Assembly: GCF_004791165.1 (NCBI RefSeq)
Contig: NZ_SRUZ01000003.1
Coordinates: 890,858 to 954,857, forward strand
DNA: 64,000 nucleotides
Source of the DNA: Mesorhizobium sp. M8A.F.Ca.ET.218.01.1.1
GTDB lineage: Bacteria; Pseudomonadota; Alphaproteobacteria; Rhizobiales; Rhizobiaceae
Reading direction: 5' to 3'
Positions 17,883-26,616 of the stretch are shown here, piece by piece. Below the pieces are notes generated by a model that was not told the DNA's origin, searched no databases, and was given only the letters and a program-made list of their open reading frames with translations. The number at the start of each line of letters is the position of its first letter. Within the stretch, counting starts at the first letter, position 1. The translations under genes were made by a program, and so were the position numbers.

Positions 17883-19538
17883 GTGTCAAAGCACAAAGCC
17901 TTCGGAGTCTGGGCGGGAACCTACATATGCACCGTGATGCTAGGCATTGCCATCAGCGCCGCGTACATAAATCTTGAAGAACCGGTCTACTATTGGGACT
18001 ACGCTGCTTATTTCAATGTGTTCAACCAGCAGGGCGCGCTCCTGGTCGAGAGCCCCTTCAACTGGCTGAGCCAGGTGGGTACCTCCATTGCCACGCAGGA
18101 CTATGGTGTGGCTATCCTGGTGCCGTTGATGCCCTTTCACATCGTCTTCGGTGGTTCGAGGCTTTCCTTCGTCGCTGGAATAGTCTCGGTCTACCTGGTT
18201 CCAGCGGCTCTTTTCATAGGCAGGATAAGTTATCTCGAGGCGGTCTCCGAGGCACCTTCTCGCAGCTGGCCAGCCGTTTGGATCGCGGCCTTGCTCTACA
18301 CGCCGTTTTGGGCGCCGACACTGCGTGGAATGCCTGATGTTGCCGGTTGTCTCGCTCTCACCGCGGCAACCTATTTCCTGTGGAAGTCAAAATTCCTGAC
18401 CCGCGAACCGGTGGTGAGCGGAATATCGGTAGGCGCCAGTCTATGGTTGGCATTCATGCTCCGTCGCTGGTACGCCTATGCCGCTATCGGGGTTACCCTT
18501 TCCGCGGCGTTCCTGGGCCTGCTGCAGATCGCAAGGGATCGGGACCTTCCGGCATTCCGCGCCGCGGCAGGGGGTGGCCTGTGTGCGATCTTCGTTGTCA
18601 CCGCAACCGCATTGAACTTCCAGCTGCCGCTGATCGCCAGAATTCTGGGAACGAGCTACGGCGACCTCTACAGCGGATACAAGACGACCTTTGGCACTGA
18701 ACTTGGTGAAATGGGGAGCCGGCTCAGCTATGTGAATTGGCTGCTGATCATTGCCGGGCTTTACATCTCCATTGCCCGCCGCAACAGGTTCTCCCTGTTC
18801 TGCGCCATCGCCTCGCTGCTGACATTTTTGATTTTCACCCGGACGCAGGATCCGGAACCCCATCATTCACTGCCGATGTTCCTTTGGCTTTTCCCTGCAT
18901 ACGCCCAAGCCATCGTCGCGATCGTTTCCGTGCCGGCGCTGAAATCGCGATGGTGGACCGCAGGCATGGCGGTTGCCGCTGGGCTCGCTTTCCTGGGCAC
19001 ATTTTTCCCGACAGGTCGTCAGCTCCTGTCTCCGGTCGATTTCTTTTTTGCGCGGGAGGCCACGCTCCCGCTCCATCTCGATAATCTCCCCGAATACAGG
19101 CGCATGATCGATGATCTGGCCGGCAGAATGGGGCCACAGGATCGCTTTTCGGTTTTTGCCTCGGGGGCAGTCATGAGCGACGCGCTGTTGTTCGGGATGG
19201 ATCCGGACCTCGTTCCCCATATCGGCTGGATTTGCCAGGTGGATAGTCGTGATCGGTTTCGGCCGGACGCATTGAAATCCAGATTTGTGATTGTGACCGA
19301 CCCGCCGGTTACTCATCTGCAACCGGGCGCGCAGATTTGCGTCACGCTTCCGAACCAATATATTCTTGACGGGCAAGGCATCGGTGCCGCGTACAAGCGC
19401 ATTGCGCGGTACCAATTGTCCGGCGGCGTTACCGGCTATCTCTATGAGCAGATGCGTCCAGTCACGCAGCAGGAACTCAATGCGCTGTACGGCGAATTCA
19501 AGAAGAGATATCCGGACTGGACAACACCTGTCTGGTGA
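17883..19538 (+). CDS. Polytopic membrane protein, GT-C glycosyltransferase-like
   Basis: This encodes 551 residues with GTG start 17883. About ten hydrophobic segments occupy residues 5-400, followed by a soluble C-terminal part (about 400-551). An early loop after the first membrane segment contains YYWDYAAYF, which resembles the acidic motif of GT-C (PMT/ArnT-like) enzymes that use polyprenyl-phosphate sugars. The family cannot be fixed without a search. Codon use is less GC-biased than the neighbours, and the gene lies alone between repeats, so horizontal acquisition is plausible. Confidence 0.6.
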   Translation: MSKHKAFGVWAGTYICTVMLGIAISAAYINLEEPVYYWDYAAYFNVFNQQGALLVESPFNWLSQVGTSIATQDYGVAILVPLMPFHIVFGGSRLSFVAGIVSVYLVPAALFIGRISYLEAVSEAPSRSWPAVWIAALLYTPFWAPTLRGMPDVAGCLALTAATYFLWKSKFLTREPVVSGISVGASLWLAFMLRRWYAYAAIGVTLSAAFLGLLQIARDRDLPAFRAAAGGGLCAIFVVTATALNFQLPLIARILGTSYGDLYSGYKTTFGTELGEMGSRLSYVNWLLIIAGLYISIARRNRFSLFCAIASLLTFLIFTRTQDPEPHHSLPMFLWLFPAYAQAIVAIVSVPALKSRWWTAGMAVAAGLAFLGTFFPTGRQLLSPVDFFFAREATLPLHLDNLPEYRRMIDDLAGRMGPQDRFSVFASGAVMSDALLFGMDPDLVPHIGWICQVDSRDRFRPDALKSRFVIVTDPPVTHLQPGAQICVTLPNQYILDGQGIGAAYKRIARYQLSGGVTGYLYEQMRPVTQQELNALYGEFKKRYPDWTTPVW

Positions 19539-19613
19539 ACCGCGACAGGCGGATCTGGCGCTGACCGAGCCCAAGGGATTGACGCCGGCGCCCTCTCAGG
19601 GGCAGTAACGGCT

Positions 19614-19988
19614 ATGTTCAATCTGCTTCTTGTTGCCGTTGGCGGCGGCATCGGTGCCGGCATCCGCCATTTGACCAGTATGGGCGCGCTGCGCCTCGTC
19701 GGCCCCAACTATCCCTGGGGCACGATGGCGATCAACATCATCGGCTCCTTTGCTATGGGGCTGTTCATCGCCGTTCTGGTGCGCCGCGGCGGATCGAACG
19801 AGCTCAGGCTATTCGTCGCCACCGGCATCCTTGGCGGCTTCACCACCTTTTCCGCTTTTTCGCTCGATTTCGCGACGCTGTGGGAGCGGGGCGCCACGTT
19901 GCCGGCGTTTGGTTACGCGCTTGCAAGCGTCATTGGCGCGATCATTGCCCTGTTTCTGGGACTTTGGCTTGCAAGAAGCCTGCCATAA
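19614..19988 (+). CDS. crcB: Fluoride ion channel CrcB/Fluc
   Basis: This encodes 124 residues with four hydrophobic segments. CrcB dimers export F- from the cytosol. GGGIGAGIRHLTS, NIIGSFAMG and GGFTTFSAFSLDF, the last holding the conserved Phe and Thr/Ser residues of the pore, are family signatures. No fluoride riboswitch was recognised upstream. rluC follows after 107 nt. Confidence 0.95.
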   Translation: MFNLLLVAVGGGIGAGIRHLTSMGALRLVGPNYPWGTMAINIIGSFAMGLFIAVLVRRGGSNELRLFVATGILGGFTTFSAFSLDFATLWERGATLPAFGYALASVIGAIIALFLGLWLARSLP

Positions 19989-20095
19989 AGCATGCCATGG
20001 CGTGCTTTATGGTTTTGGGCGGCGTGCATTAGTGCTATTGCCGCGCCAAACGCAGGCCAAGAGCCCTGCTCGGGAAACGGATAAGCGAAAAAGAC

Positions 20096-21076
20096 ATGGC
20101 AGGCGTTGAACTGATCACGGTGGAGGCCGGCGAGGCGGGCATGCGGCTCGATCGCTGGTTCAAGACCCATTTCCCGGGTCTTGGCTTCGGCCATCTGCAG
20201 AAGCTGCTGCGCTCCGGCCAGATCCGCGTCGATGGCGGTCGGGTCAAGGCCGACACCCGTGTCGAGCCGGGCCAGATGGTGCGTGTGCCGCCGCTCGAGG
20301 TGGACAAGAAGGGCGAGAGCGCGCTCACAGGCCACTCGATCCGCAACCAGGGTGACGCCGATGTGCTCGCCAAGATGCTGATCCATGAGGATCCGAAGGT
20401 CTTCGTCTTCAACAAGCCGGCGGGCCTCGCCGTTCAGGGCGGCTCCGGCGTCACGCGCAATGTCGACGACATGCTGGAAGCCTGGCGCAACCAGAAGGGC
20501 GAGAAGCCGCGGCTGGTGCATCGGCTCGACCGCGATACGTCGGGCGTGCTGGTCGTCGCCCGTACCAGGCTGGCCGCCATGAAGCTCTCCGAGGCGTTCC
20601 GGGCACGGGAAACCAAGAAGACCTACTGGGCGCTGGTCAAGGGCGTGCCGCCCAAGCGCGAGGACAAGATCTCGACCTGGCTGATCAAGGAGGCGACGCC
20701 GGACGGCGACCGCGTGCGCATCGCCGCGCATGGCGAAAAGGGCGCCGACCACGCCGTGTCCTATTACCGCATCATCGAGCAGGCGGCGCAGACCATGACC
20801 TGGCTGGAGATGGAGCCTCATACGGGCCGCACGCACCAGCTCCGCGTCCACGCCGCCTATATCGGCTGTCCGATCATCGGCGACCCGAAATACTTCGAAG
20901 CCGACACCAACTGGGATTTTCCCGGCGGCATTCAAAACCGCCTGCACCTGCACGCGCGCCGCATCATTATTCCGCACCCGGACAAGGGCGTCATCGATGT
21001 CACCGCGCCGATGCCGCCGCACATGCGCCAAAGCTGGAACCTGATCGGCTTCGACGACGCCAGCGCGGAGGATTGA
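20096..21076 (+). CDS. rluC: RluA-family 23S rRNA pseudouridine synthase (RluC-like)
   Basis: This encodes 326 residues. An N-terminal S4 domain (MRLDRWFKTHFPGLGFGHLQ) precedes the synthase domain. The catalytic motif HRLDRDTSGVLVVA has Asp145 as the nucleophile, and EPHTGRTHQLRVH is also conserved. It isomerises uridines in 23S rRNA; RluC sites 955/2504/2580 are inferred by family only. The stop is followed at 2 nt by the GTG of the next gene. Confidence 0.92.
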   Translation: MAGVELITVEAGEAGMRLDRWFKTHFPGLGFGHLQKLLRSGQIRVDGGRVKADTRVEPGQMVRVPPLEVDKKGESALTGHSIRNQGDADVLAKMLIHEDPKVFVFNKPAGLAVQGGSGVTRNVDDMLEAWRNQKGEKPRLVHRLDRDTSGVLVVARTRLAAMKLSEAFRARETKKTYWALVKGVPPKREDKISTWLIKEATPDGDRVRIAAHGEKGADHAVSYYRIIEQAAQTMTWLEMEPHTGRTHQLRVHAAYIGCPIIGDPKYFEADTNWDFPGGIQNRLHLHARRIIIPHPDKGVIDVTAPMPPHMRQSWNLIGFDDASAED

Positions 21077-21078
21077 CC

Positions 21079-21996
21079 GTGAGCGGCGCCACCGACGCGC
21101 TCGATCGGCGCCACGCTGTCGATATGGCCGCCGCCGCCATCATGGTCGGCCTGACCTTTTCCTGGGGGCTGAACTACGTCGCCGCCAAAATCTCCTATGC
21201 CGGCTACGACCCGGTCTTCCTGTCGATCGCGCGTTCGGTCATTGGTGGTTTCTGCGTTTTCCTCTGGTGCCGATGGCGCGGCATCGCGCTGTTCGCCAGG
21301 GATGGGACATTGCTGGCCGGCATCGCGGTCGGCGTGCTTTTCGGCGTCGAGTTCCTTTGCCTCTATGTCGGCCTGGAGCATACGACCGTTGCCCGCAATA
21401 CGCTGCTGGTCAACTCGATGCCGTTCTGGATGCTGATCGGCGGCCACTTGCTGCTCGGCGAACGGATCACCACGCGCAAGTTCCTTGGCCTGCTGTTGGC
21501 CTTTGCGGGTCTCGTCACCGTTTTTTCCGACAAGCTTGGCGGTAGCGGAGACATGCTGTTCGGCGATCTCCTGAGCCTTGGTTCCGGGTTTTTCTGGGCT
21601 CTGACCAACATCCTCGTCAAGCGATCGAAACTGGTCGAGGCAACCGCGGAGAAGCTGCTGCTCTATCAACTCGCCGGCGCGGCGGTCGTTGGCGTGTTGG
21701 TGATGCCTCTCGCAGGCCCGCCGGTTCGCGATCCAGCCTTGCTGCCGACATTGGCGCTGCTTTTCCAGGCGATCTATATCGTCGCCTTCACCTACGTGCT
21801 GTGGTTCTGGCTGCTGCGCCGCTATCCGGCCTCCGGCCTGTCGAGCTTCACCTTCCTCTCGCCGGTTTTCGGTGTTTTATGCGGCTCGATGTTCTTGAAT
21901 GAGCCGCTGACCATTCGCATCTTCCTGGCACTTGGTCTCATCGCGGCGGGCCTGATCATCGTCAACCGGCCGGCGCGCAAGCTGACGCCGGTGTGA
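21079..21996 (+). CDS. EamA/DMT-family transporter
   Basis: This encodes 305 residues. GTG 21079 was chosen because GGAGG lies 7 nt upstream; a TTG at 21073 is possible. Ten hydrophobic segments in two EamA repeats (about 15-145 and 160-295) are seen, for example FSWGLNYVAAKISY and GSGFFWALTNILVKRS. Members export metabolites or amino acids; the substrate is unknown. The stop overlaps or abuts the next gene. Confidence 0.9.
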   Translation: MSGATDALDRRHAVDMAAAAIMVGLTFSWGLNYVAAKISYAGYDPVFLSIARSVIGGFCVFLWCRWRGIALFARDGTLLAGIAVGVLFGVEFLCLYVGLEHTTVARNTLLVNSMPFWMLIGGHLLLGERITTRKFLGLLLAFAGLVTVFSDKLGGSGDMLFGDLLSLGSGFFWALTNILVKRSKLVEATAEKLLLYQLAGAAVVGVLVMPLAGPPVRDPALLPTLALLFQAIYIVAFTYVLWFWLLRRYPASGLSSFTFLSPVFGVLCGSMFLNEPLTIRIFLALGLIAAGLIIVNRPARKLTPV

Positions 21997-22007
21997 AAGA
22001 GATTTTC

Positions 22008-22799
22008 ATGCGCGATATCCTCAACGACCTCGAAGCGGGCAAGTATCTTTCCGATCCGGATCCGGTGCGTCGCGCCCAGATCCAGATGAAGACGCCGCTG
22101 CCCAAGCGCTTCTACAAGGAGGTTTCGGTCGTGCCGGTGGAAGCTGGCTTTGCCGTGCAACTCGACGGCAGGCCGGTGCGCACCCCGGGCAAGGCGTTGC
22201 TGGCGCTGCCGACCGAGGCGGCCGCGACGCTGGTTGCAGGCGAGTTCGCCGAACAGGGCGAGACGATCAATCCGGTGACGATGCCGGTGATGCGGCTTGT
22301 CAACACCGCCATCGATGGCGTGGCCAGCGATCCGCAGGCGGTGCTGGAAGACATTCTGCGTTTCGCCTCGTCGGACCTGCTCTGCTATCGCGCCGACGCT
22401 CCACAAGGGCTGGTCGAGCGGCAGAACGAGCAGTGGGATCCCGTCATCGACTGGGCGCGCGCTTCGCTCGGCGTTCGCTTCAACCTTGCCGAGGGCATCA
22501 TCCATGTCGAGCAGCCGCGCGAGACCATTGCCGTGCTGGGCAGCCATCTGGCGCAGCGCGCCCAACCGCTGCGCCTTGCCGCCATTCATGTCATGACGTC
22601 GCTGACCGGCTCGGCACTGCTGGCGCTGGCGGTCGATTTCGGCGAGCTCGACGGCGAGGAAGCCTGGGCCGCCGGCCATGTCGACGAAGACTGGCAGATC
22701 GCCCAGTGGGGACAGGACGCCGAAGCCGTCGCGCGCCGCACCGCGCGCAAACGAGATATGATGGCCGCCGTCAGCCTGCTCGAAGCGCTGCAGGCCTGA
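22008..22799 (+). CDS. ATP12-family F1-ATPase assembly chaperone
   Basis: This encodes 263 residues from ATG 22008 (MRDILNDLEAGKYLSDPDPV); a GTG at 21993 would add five residues. RFYKEVSVVPVEAGFAVQLDGRPVRTPGK (shown in pieces across residues 30-60) and the C-terminal EEAWAAGHVDEDWQIAQWG are ATP12 hallmarks. In mitochondria ATP12 binds the F1 alpha subunit before assembly; the alphaproteobacterial role is inferred. The crcB-rluC-ATP12 neighbourhood is familiar in Rhizobiales. Confidence 0.92.
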   Translation: MRDILNDLEAGKYLSDPDPVRRAQIQMKTPLPKRFYKEVSVVPVEAGFAVQLDGRPVRTPGKALLALPTEAAATLVAGEFAEQGETINPVTMPVMRLVNTAIDGVASDPQAVLEDILRFASSDLLCYRADAPQGLVERQNEQWDPVIDWARASLGVRFNLAEGIIHVEQPRETIAVLGSHLAQRAQPLRLAAIHVMTSLTGSALLALAVDFGELDGEEAWAAGHVDEDWQIAQWGQDAEAVARRTARKRDMMAAVSLLEALQA

Positions 22800-22911
22800 G
22801 CGCTTCGCTCCGCCTTCGCACTGCACCTAATACGAAAGTCATAATCCCATCGTCGCGGTGCCTTTCCCCGGCGCTTTCTGCCATTTTTCCTGTGTTGGCT
22901 GCGTCTTGTGA

Positions 22912-22937
22912 GTCCGCGTTCCGAGGAGAACGCGGAC
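22912..22937 (+). other. Perfect 10-bp hairpin upstream of the MFS gene
   Basis: GTCCGCGTTC (22912-22921) pairs with GAACGCGGAC (22928-22937) around CGAGGA, ending 46 nt before the ATG. It has no T-run. It may be a terminator for the ATP12 gene, an operator, or a leader structure. Confidence 0.4.
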
Positions 22938-22983
22938 GTTGGCGCACAGCATCGAGGACTGGGTCTCACGGGAGGATAACTCA

Positions 22984-24873
22984 ATGGCAATGGCATCGAC
23001 CGCCGGCGGAACGAGCCGCGGCATGACGCGAGAGGAGAAGAAAGTCATCTTCGCTTCCTCGCTCGGCACCGTTTTCGAATGGTACGATTTCTATCTCTAC
23101 GGCTCGCTGGCGGCTTTCATCGGCTCGACCTTTTTCAGCCCGACCATTCCCGAGGCAACGCGCAACATCTTCGCGCTGCTTGCCTTTGCCGCTGGCTTCC
23201 TGGTGCGCCCGTTCGGCGCGCTGCTGTTCGGTCGCATCGGCGACCTCGTCGGCCGCAAATACACATTCCTGGTCACCATGACGATCATGGGTCTCTCGAC
23301 CTTCCTGGTCGGCCTTCTGCCCGGCTATGCGACCTTGGGCATCGCGGCTCCGGTGATCCTGATCGCCCTGCGCATGCTGCAGGGCTTGGCGCTGGGCGGC
23401 GAATATGGTGGTGCGGCCACCTACGTCGCCGAGCACGCGCCCGATGACCGCCGCGGCTTCTACACCTCATGGATCCAGACGACCGCGACGCTAGGCCTGT
23501 TCCTGTCGCTGATCATCATCCTTATCGTGCAGGGATCGCTGAGCAAGGAGACTTACGCCGCCTGGGGCTGGCGCATTCCTTTCATCGTCTCTTTCCTGCT
23601 GCTCGCCGTCTCGATCTGGATCCGGTTGTCTCTGTCGGAGTCCCCGACCTTCCAGAAGATGAAGGAAGAAGGCAAGGGCTCCAAGGCGCCGCTCTCGGAA
23701 GCCTTTGGTCAGTGGAAGAACGCCAAGATCGCGCTCCTGGCGCTGCTCGGCCTCACCGCCGGTCAGGCCGTCGTCTGGTACAACGGCCAGTTCTACGCGC
23801 TGTTCTTCCTGCAGAACGTGCTGAAGGTTGACGCGCAGTCGGTCAACATCATGATCGCCATCGCGCTGGCGCTAGGCTCGATCTTCTTTGTCGTGTTCGG
23901 CTGGCTCTCCGACAAGATCGGCCGCAAGCCGATCATCATGGCTGGCCTTGCGCTGGCCATCGTCTGCACCTTCCCACTCTTCAAGGCGTTGACCTGGGCC
24001 GCCAATCCGGCGCTCGCCAAGGCACAGCAGAGCACCCGGGCAACGGTGACGGCGGCACCCGGCGACTGCAGGTTCCAGTTCAATCCGGTCGGCACGGCGA
24101 AATTCACGACATCCTGCGACATCGCGACTTCGTTCCTGACCAAGAACTCGGTTCCGTATGATGTGGTGTCGACGGCGGCGGCCGGGACGGCTGCGTCAGT
24201 CAAGATTGGTACAGAGACGGTGCCGTCCTACGATGCGGTCGCGGCCGGCGATCAGGCCAAGGCCAAGGACGCGGTCTTCGTCAAGGCCGTCAACATGTCC
24301 CTGCGGGACAGCGGTTATCCGCTGAAGCGTGCGGCAATTAAGGTTGCGGACCAGAAACTCGATGCCTTCATCGCAGCCAATCCTGAACTCAAGCTCGACG
24401 CAGCCGCGATCCGCGGCGGCGAGAAGGCAGCGGTGCCGACCGATCAGGCGGTCAAGGACAAGCTCTTGACCACCGATGAGGCCGCGGGCGCACCCGAGGT
24501 CACCGTCTACAACATACCGGACGGCGGTGCCTTTGCCATGTTCGCCGATCCGGCGGCGGTGAACTGGCCGATGACAATCGGTATCCTGTTCATCCTGGTG
24601 CTGTTCGTGACCATGGTTTACGGGCCGATCGCGGCGATCCTTGTCGAGATGTTCCCGACCCGCATCCGCTACACCGGCATGTCATTGCCCTACCACATCG
24701 GCAATGGCTGGTTCGGCGGCCTGCTGCCGGCGACGGTGTTCGCGCTCAGCGCCTACAAGGGCGACATCTACTATGGCCTTTGGTACCCGGTGGTCATCGC
24801 GGCGATGACGCTGATCATCGGCATGATCTTCGTCAAGGATACGCTGGGAACCGACCTGCACGCCAAGGAGTAG
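22984..24873 (+). CDS. MFS metabolite:proton symporter with large inserted domain
   Basis: This encodes 629 residues from ATG 22984, with GGGAGG 8-13 nt upstream. The N-terminal segment FEWYDFYLYGSLAAFIGSTF and GRIGDLVGRKYTF place it in the KgtP/ProP/ShiA-type metabolite symporter branch. Usual members have about 430 residues. Here a hydrophilic stretch of about 185 residues (about 335-520, with Cys362 and Cys378) is inserted after the eighth membrane segment, before WPMTIGILFILVLFVTMVYG. It is predicted to face the periplasm. The substrate is unknown. Confidence 0.9.
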   Translation: MAMASTAGGTSRGMTREEKKVIFASSLGTVFEWYDFYLYGSLAAFIGSTFFSPTIPEATRNIFALLAFAAGFLVRPFGALLFGRIGDLVGRKYTFLVTMTIMGLSTFLVGLLPGYATLGIAAPVILIALRMLQGLALGGEYGGAATYVAEHAPDDRRGFYTSWIQTTATLGLFLSLIIILIVQGSLSKETYAAWGWRIPFIVSFLLLAVSIWIRLSLSESPTFQKMKEEGKGSKAPLSEAFGQWKNAKIALLALLGLTAGQAVVWYNGQFYALFFLQNVLKVDAQSVNIMIAIALALGSIFFVVFGWLSDKIGRKPIIMAGLALAIVCTFPLFKALTWAANPALAKAQQSTRATVTAAPGDCRFQFNPVGTAKFTTSCDIATSFLTKNSVPYDVVSTAAAGTAASVKIGTETVPSYDAVAAGDQAKAKDAVFVKAVNMSLRDSGYPLKRAAIKVADQKLDAFIAANPELKLDAAAIRGGEKAAVPTDQAVKDKLLTTDEAAGAPEVTVYNIPDGGAFAMFADPAAVNWPMTIGILFILVLFVTMVYGPIAAILVEMFPTRIRYTGMSLPYHIGNGWFGGLLPATVFALSAYKGDIYYGLWYPVVIAAMTLIIGMIFVKDTLGTDLHAKE

Positions 24874-24893
24874 TCGATAGGCTCTTACGAACG

Positions 24894-24928
24894 AAAAGCC
24901 CGGCGCGAGCGATCGCGCCGGGCTTTTT
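24894..24928. terminator. Bidirectional terminator
   Basis: AAAAGCCCGGCGCGA (24894-24908) and TCGCGCCGGGCTTTT (24913-24927) are perfect arms over GCGA. It ends the MFS gene on the plus strand and the small gene at 24954-25148 on the minus strand. Confidence 0.9.
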
Positions 24929-24953
24929 CATGCGAGATCGACGTGGAGCGGCT

Positions 24954-25148
24954 TCAGCTTTTCCGTTGCGGGTTTTCTTCCTCGACGGCGGCCTCGTGGT
25001 ACCAACCATCGAAATCGGCGTGCTCGCCGCGAAGCGCGGCAAGCTCTGCCGCGAATTTGGCCTTGGCGCCTAAATTTAAGGCAGGCCTGCGCGCTGCCAG
25101 CGGGAACATCAGGATTTTCGCCGACGGACGCGATTGCGTGACTTGCAT
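24954..25148 (-). CDS. Small uncharacterised protein (possibly DUF6074-like)
   Basis: This encodes 64 residues, MQVTQSRPSAKILMFPLAARR then a helical region ending in NPQRKS. AAGGGAGACCGGCA gives a good ribosome binding site before the minus-strand ATG. The KILMFPLAARRP segment resembles small rhizobial DUF6074-type proteins, but this is an impression only. It is flanked by a terminator at its 3' end and diverges from glnII, which supports it being a real gene. Confidence 0.65.
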   Translation of the reverse strand: MQVTQSRPSAKILMFPLAARRPALNLGAKAKFAAELAALRGEHADFDGWYHEAAVEEENPQRKS

Positions 25149-25217
25149 TGCCGGTCTCCCTTGTTTTTCAGAAGCTCGTCGATTCAGTTCTCATCAAAAT
25201 AGGTTCTGCGATTCATT

Positions 25218-25232
25218 TAGGCAATATGCCTA
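25218..25232. promoter_or_regulatory. Perfect palindrome, candidate operator
   Basis: TAGGCA (25218-25223) and TGCCTA (25227-25232) are inverted repeats with a 3-bp spacer, and a third TGCCTA lies at 25249-25254. It sits 130-145 bp upstream of the glnII -24 box and 70-85 bp upstream of the divergent small gene. The binding protein is unknown; an Lrp/AsnC- or GntR-type regulator would fit the geometry. Confidence 0.45.
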
Positions 25233-25361
25233 CGAAAAGATCATGATTTGCCTATGATTTAAGCAGTATTGCCGCTTGGGCGATCTGCACGCATTGCTAA
25301 GACGGCTCAGCAAAATCAAAGCCTTGGCATGACCATTTTGCCGCACCCGCCGGAGGCCGAG

Positions 25362-25377
25362 TGGCATACGAATTGCT
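25362..25377 (+). promoter_or_regulatory. Sigma-54 (-24/-12) promoter of glnII
   Basis: TGGCAT-N5-TTGCT matches the RpoN consensus TGGCAC-N5-TTGCW with one mismatch, and GG and GC have the required spacing. It lies 84 nt upstream of the glnII ATG. Rhizobial glnII genes are known to be NtrC/RpoN-dependent, so nitrogen-limitation control is expected. Confidence 0.8.
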
Positions 25378-25460
25378 TTTTAATCATCGGCAGGCCGGCC
25401 TGTTTCGGCCATGCATCGACATCGCCTGCTTGCGGTGTCCAAGCAACGAGAGGCTCTAGA

Positions 25461-26501
25461 ATGACCAAATACAAGCTCGAGTATATCTGGCTCGATGGAT
25501 ACACCCCGGTCCCCAATCTTCGCGGCAAGACACAGATCAAGGAATTCGCCGAGTTCCCGACGCTCGAGCAGCTGCCGCTGTGGGGCTTCGACGGGTCATC
25601 GACGCAGCAGGCCGAAGGGCATAGCTCCGACTGCGTGCTGAAGCCGGTCGCGGTCTATCCCGATCCGGCCCGCACCAACGGCGTGCTCGTCATGTGCGAA
25701 GTCATGATGCCCGATGGCGTGACGCCGCATGCATCCAACAAGCGCGCCACCATCCTCGACGACGAAGGCGCCTGGTTCGGCTTCGAGCAGGAGTATTTCT
25801 TCTACAAGGACGGCCGTCCGCTCGGCTTCCCCGAGAGTGGCTATCCCGCACCGCAGGGTCCGTACTATACCGGCGTCGGCTATTCGAATGTCGGCTCCGT
25901 CGCGCGCCAGATCGTCGAGGAACATCTTGATCTCTGCCTCGCGGCCGGCATCAACCACGAAGGCATCAACGCCGAAGTGGCCAAGGGCCAGTGGGAATTC
26001 CAGATTTTCGGCAAGGGTTCCAAAAAGGCCGCCGACCAGATGTGGATGGCCCGCTATCTGATGCAGCGCCTGACCGAGAAGTACGGCATCGACATCGAAT
26101 ACCATTGCAAGCCGCTCGGCGACACCGACTGGAACGGCTCGGGCATGCATGCCAATTTCTCGACCGCCTATATGCGTGAAGTCGGCGGCAAGGCCTATTT
26201 CGAAGCGCTGATGGCGGCTTTCGACAAGAATCTGATGGACCACATCGCCGTCTACGGCCCGGACAACGACAAGCGTTTGACCGGCAAGCATGAGACCGCG
26301 CCGTGGAACAGGTTCAGCTATGGCATCGCCGATCGCGGCGCGTCGATCCGCGTCCCGCATTCGTTCGTCAAGAACGACTACAAGGGCTATCTGGAAGACC
26401 GCCGTCCGAACTCGCAGGGCGACCCCTACCAGATCGCCTCGCAGATCCTGAAGACGATCGCTTCGGTGCCGGCCAGCGCAGAGGTTTCGGCCGCCGCCTG
26501 A
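25461..26501 (+). CDS. glnII: Glutamine synthetase type II
   Basis: This encodes 346 residues from ATG 25461 (MTKYKLEYIWLDGYTPVPNL). It makes glutamine from glutamate, ammonia and ATP in the cytosol. GFEQEYFFYKDGRPLG, GINHEGINAEVAKGQWEFQI and HETAPWNRFSYGIADRGASI are eukaryotic-type GSII signatures. GSII is not adenylylated and is controlled transcriptionally, consistent with the sigma-54 promoter upstream. glnBA (GSI) lies about 4 kb downstream. Confidence 0.98.
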   Translation: MTKYKLEYIWLDGYTPVPNLRGKTQIKEFAEFPTLEQLPLWGFDGSSTQQAEGHSSDCVLKPVAVYPDPARTNGVLVMCEVMMPDGVTPHASNKRATILDDEGAWFGFEQEYFFYKDGRPLGFPESGYPAPQGPYYTGVGYSNVGSVARQIVEEHLDLCLAAGINHEGINAEVAKGQWEFQIFGKGSKKAADQMWMARYLMQRLTEKYGIDIEYHCKPLGDTDWNGSGMHANFSTAYMREVGGKAYFEALMAAFDKNLMDHIAVYGPDNDKRLTGKHETAPWNRFSYGIADRGASIRVPHSFVKNDYKGYLEDRRPNSQGDPYQIASQILKTIASVPASAEVSAAA

Positions 26502-26552
26502 TCCTCTTTGCGGCGCATGCAACTCGGCGCCGCGAACGGATGCTCATTATGG

Positions 26553-26588
26553 AAAAGGCCCGGGCTGAAAACGCCCGGGCTTTTTTTT
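26553..26588 (+). terminator. Rho-independent terminator after glnII
   Basis: GCCCGGGC (26558-26565) and GCCCGGGC (26573-26580) form the stem over TGAAAAC, followed by eight Ts. The A-rich left flank makes it possibly bidirectional, serving the convergent peptidase gene as well. Confidence 0.88.
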
Positions 26589-26616
26589 GTCAAGCAGTTT
26601 GCCGGATTGGCCTTCG

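Larger units (their letters stand above)
25149..25460. other. Divergent regulatory region between the small gene and glnII
   Basis: This 312-bp stretch has no gene. It is AT-richer than the surroundings and holds a perfect palindrome TAGGCA-ATA-TGCCTA (25218-25232), a further TGCCTA half-site at 25249-25254, and the sigma-54 promoter of glnII at 25362-25377. An open frame in the glnII phase runs through it but lacks homology to GlnII. Confidence 0.7.

Noticed and set aside
19539..19613. Possible fluoride riboswitch upstream of crcB
   Set aside because: The short leader does not contain the conserved riboswitch core or its pseudoknot pairing as far as can be seen by eye.
24943..25257. Plus-strand open frame opposite the small gene at 24954-25148
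   Set aside because: It has no good ribosome binding site. The minus-strand gene has a clear one and ends at the shared terminator.
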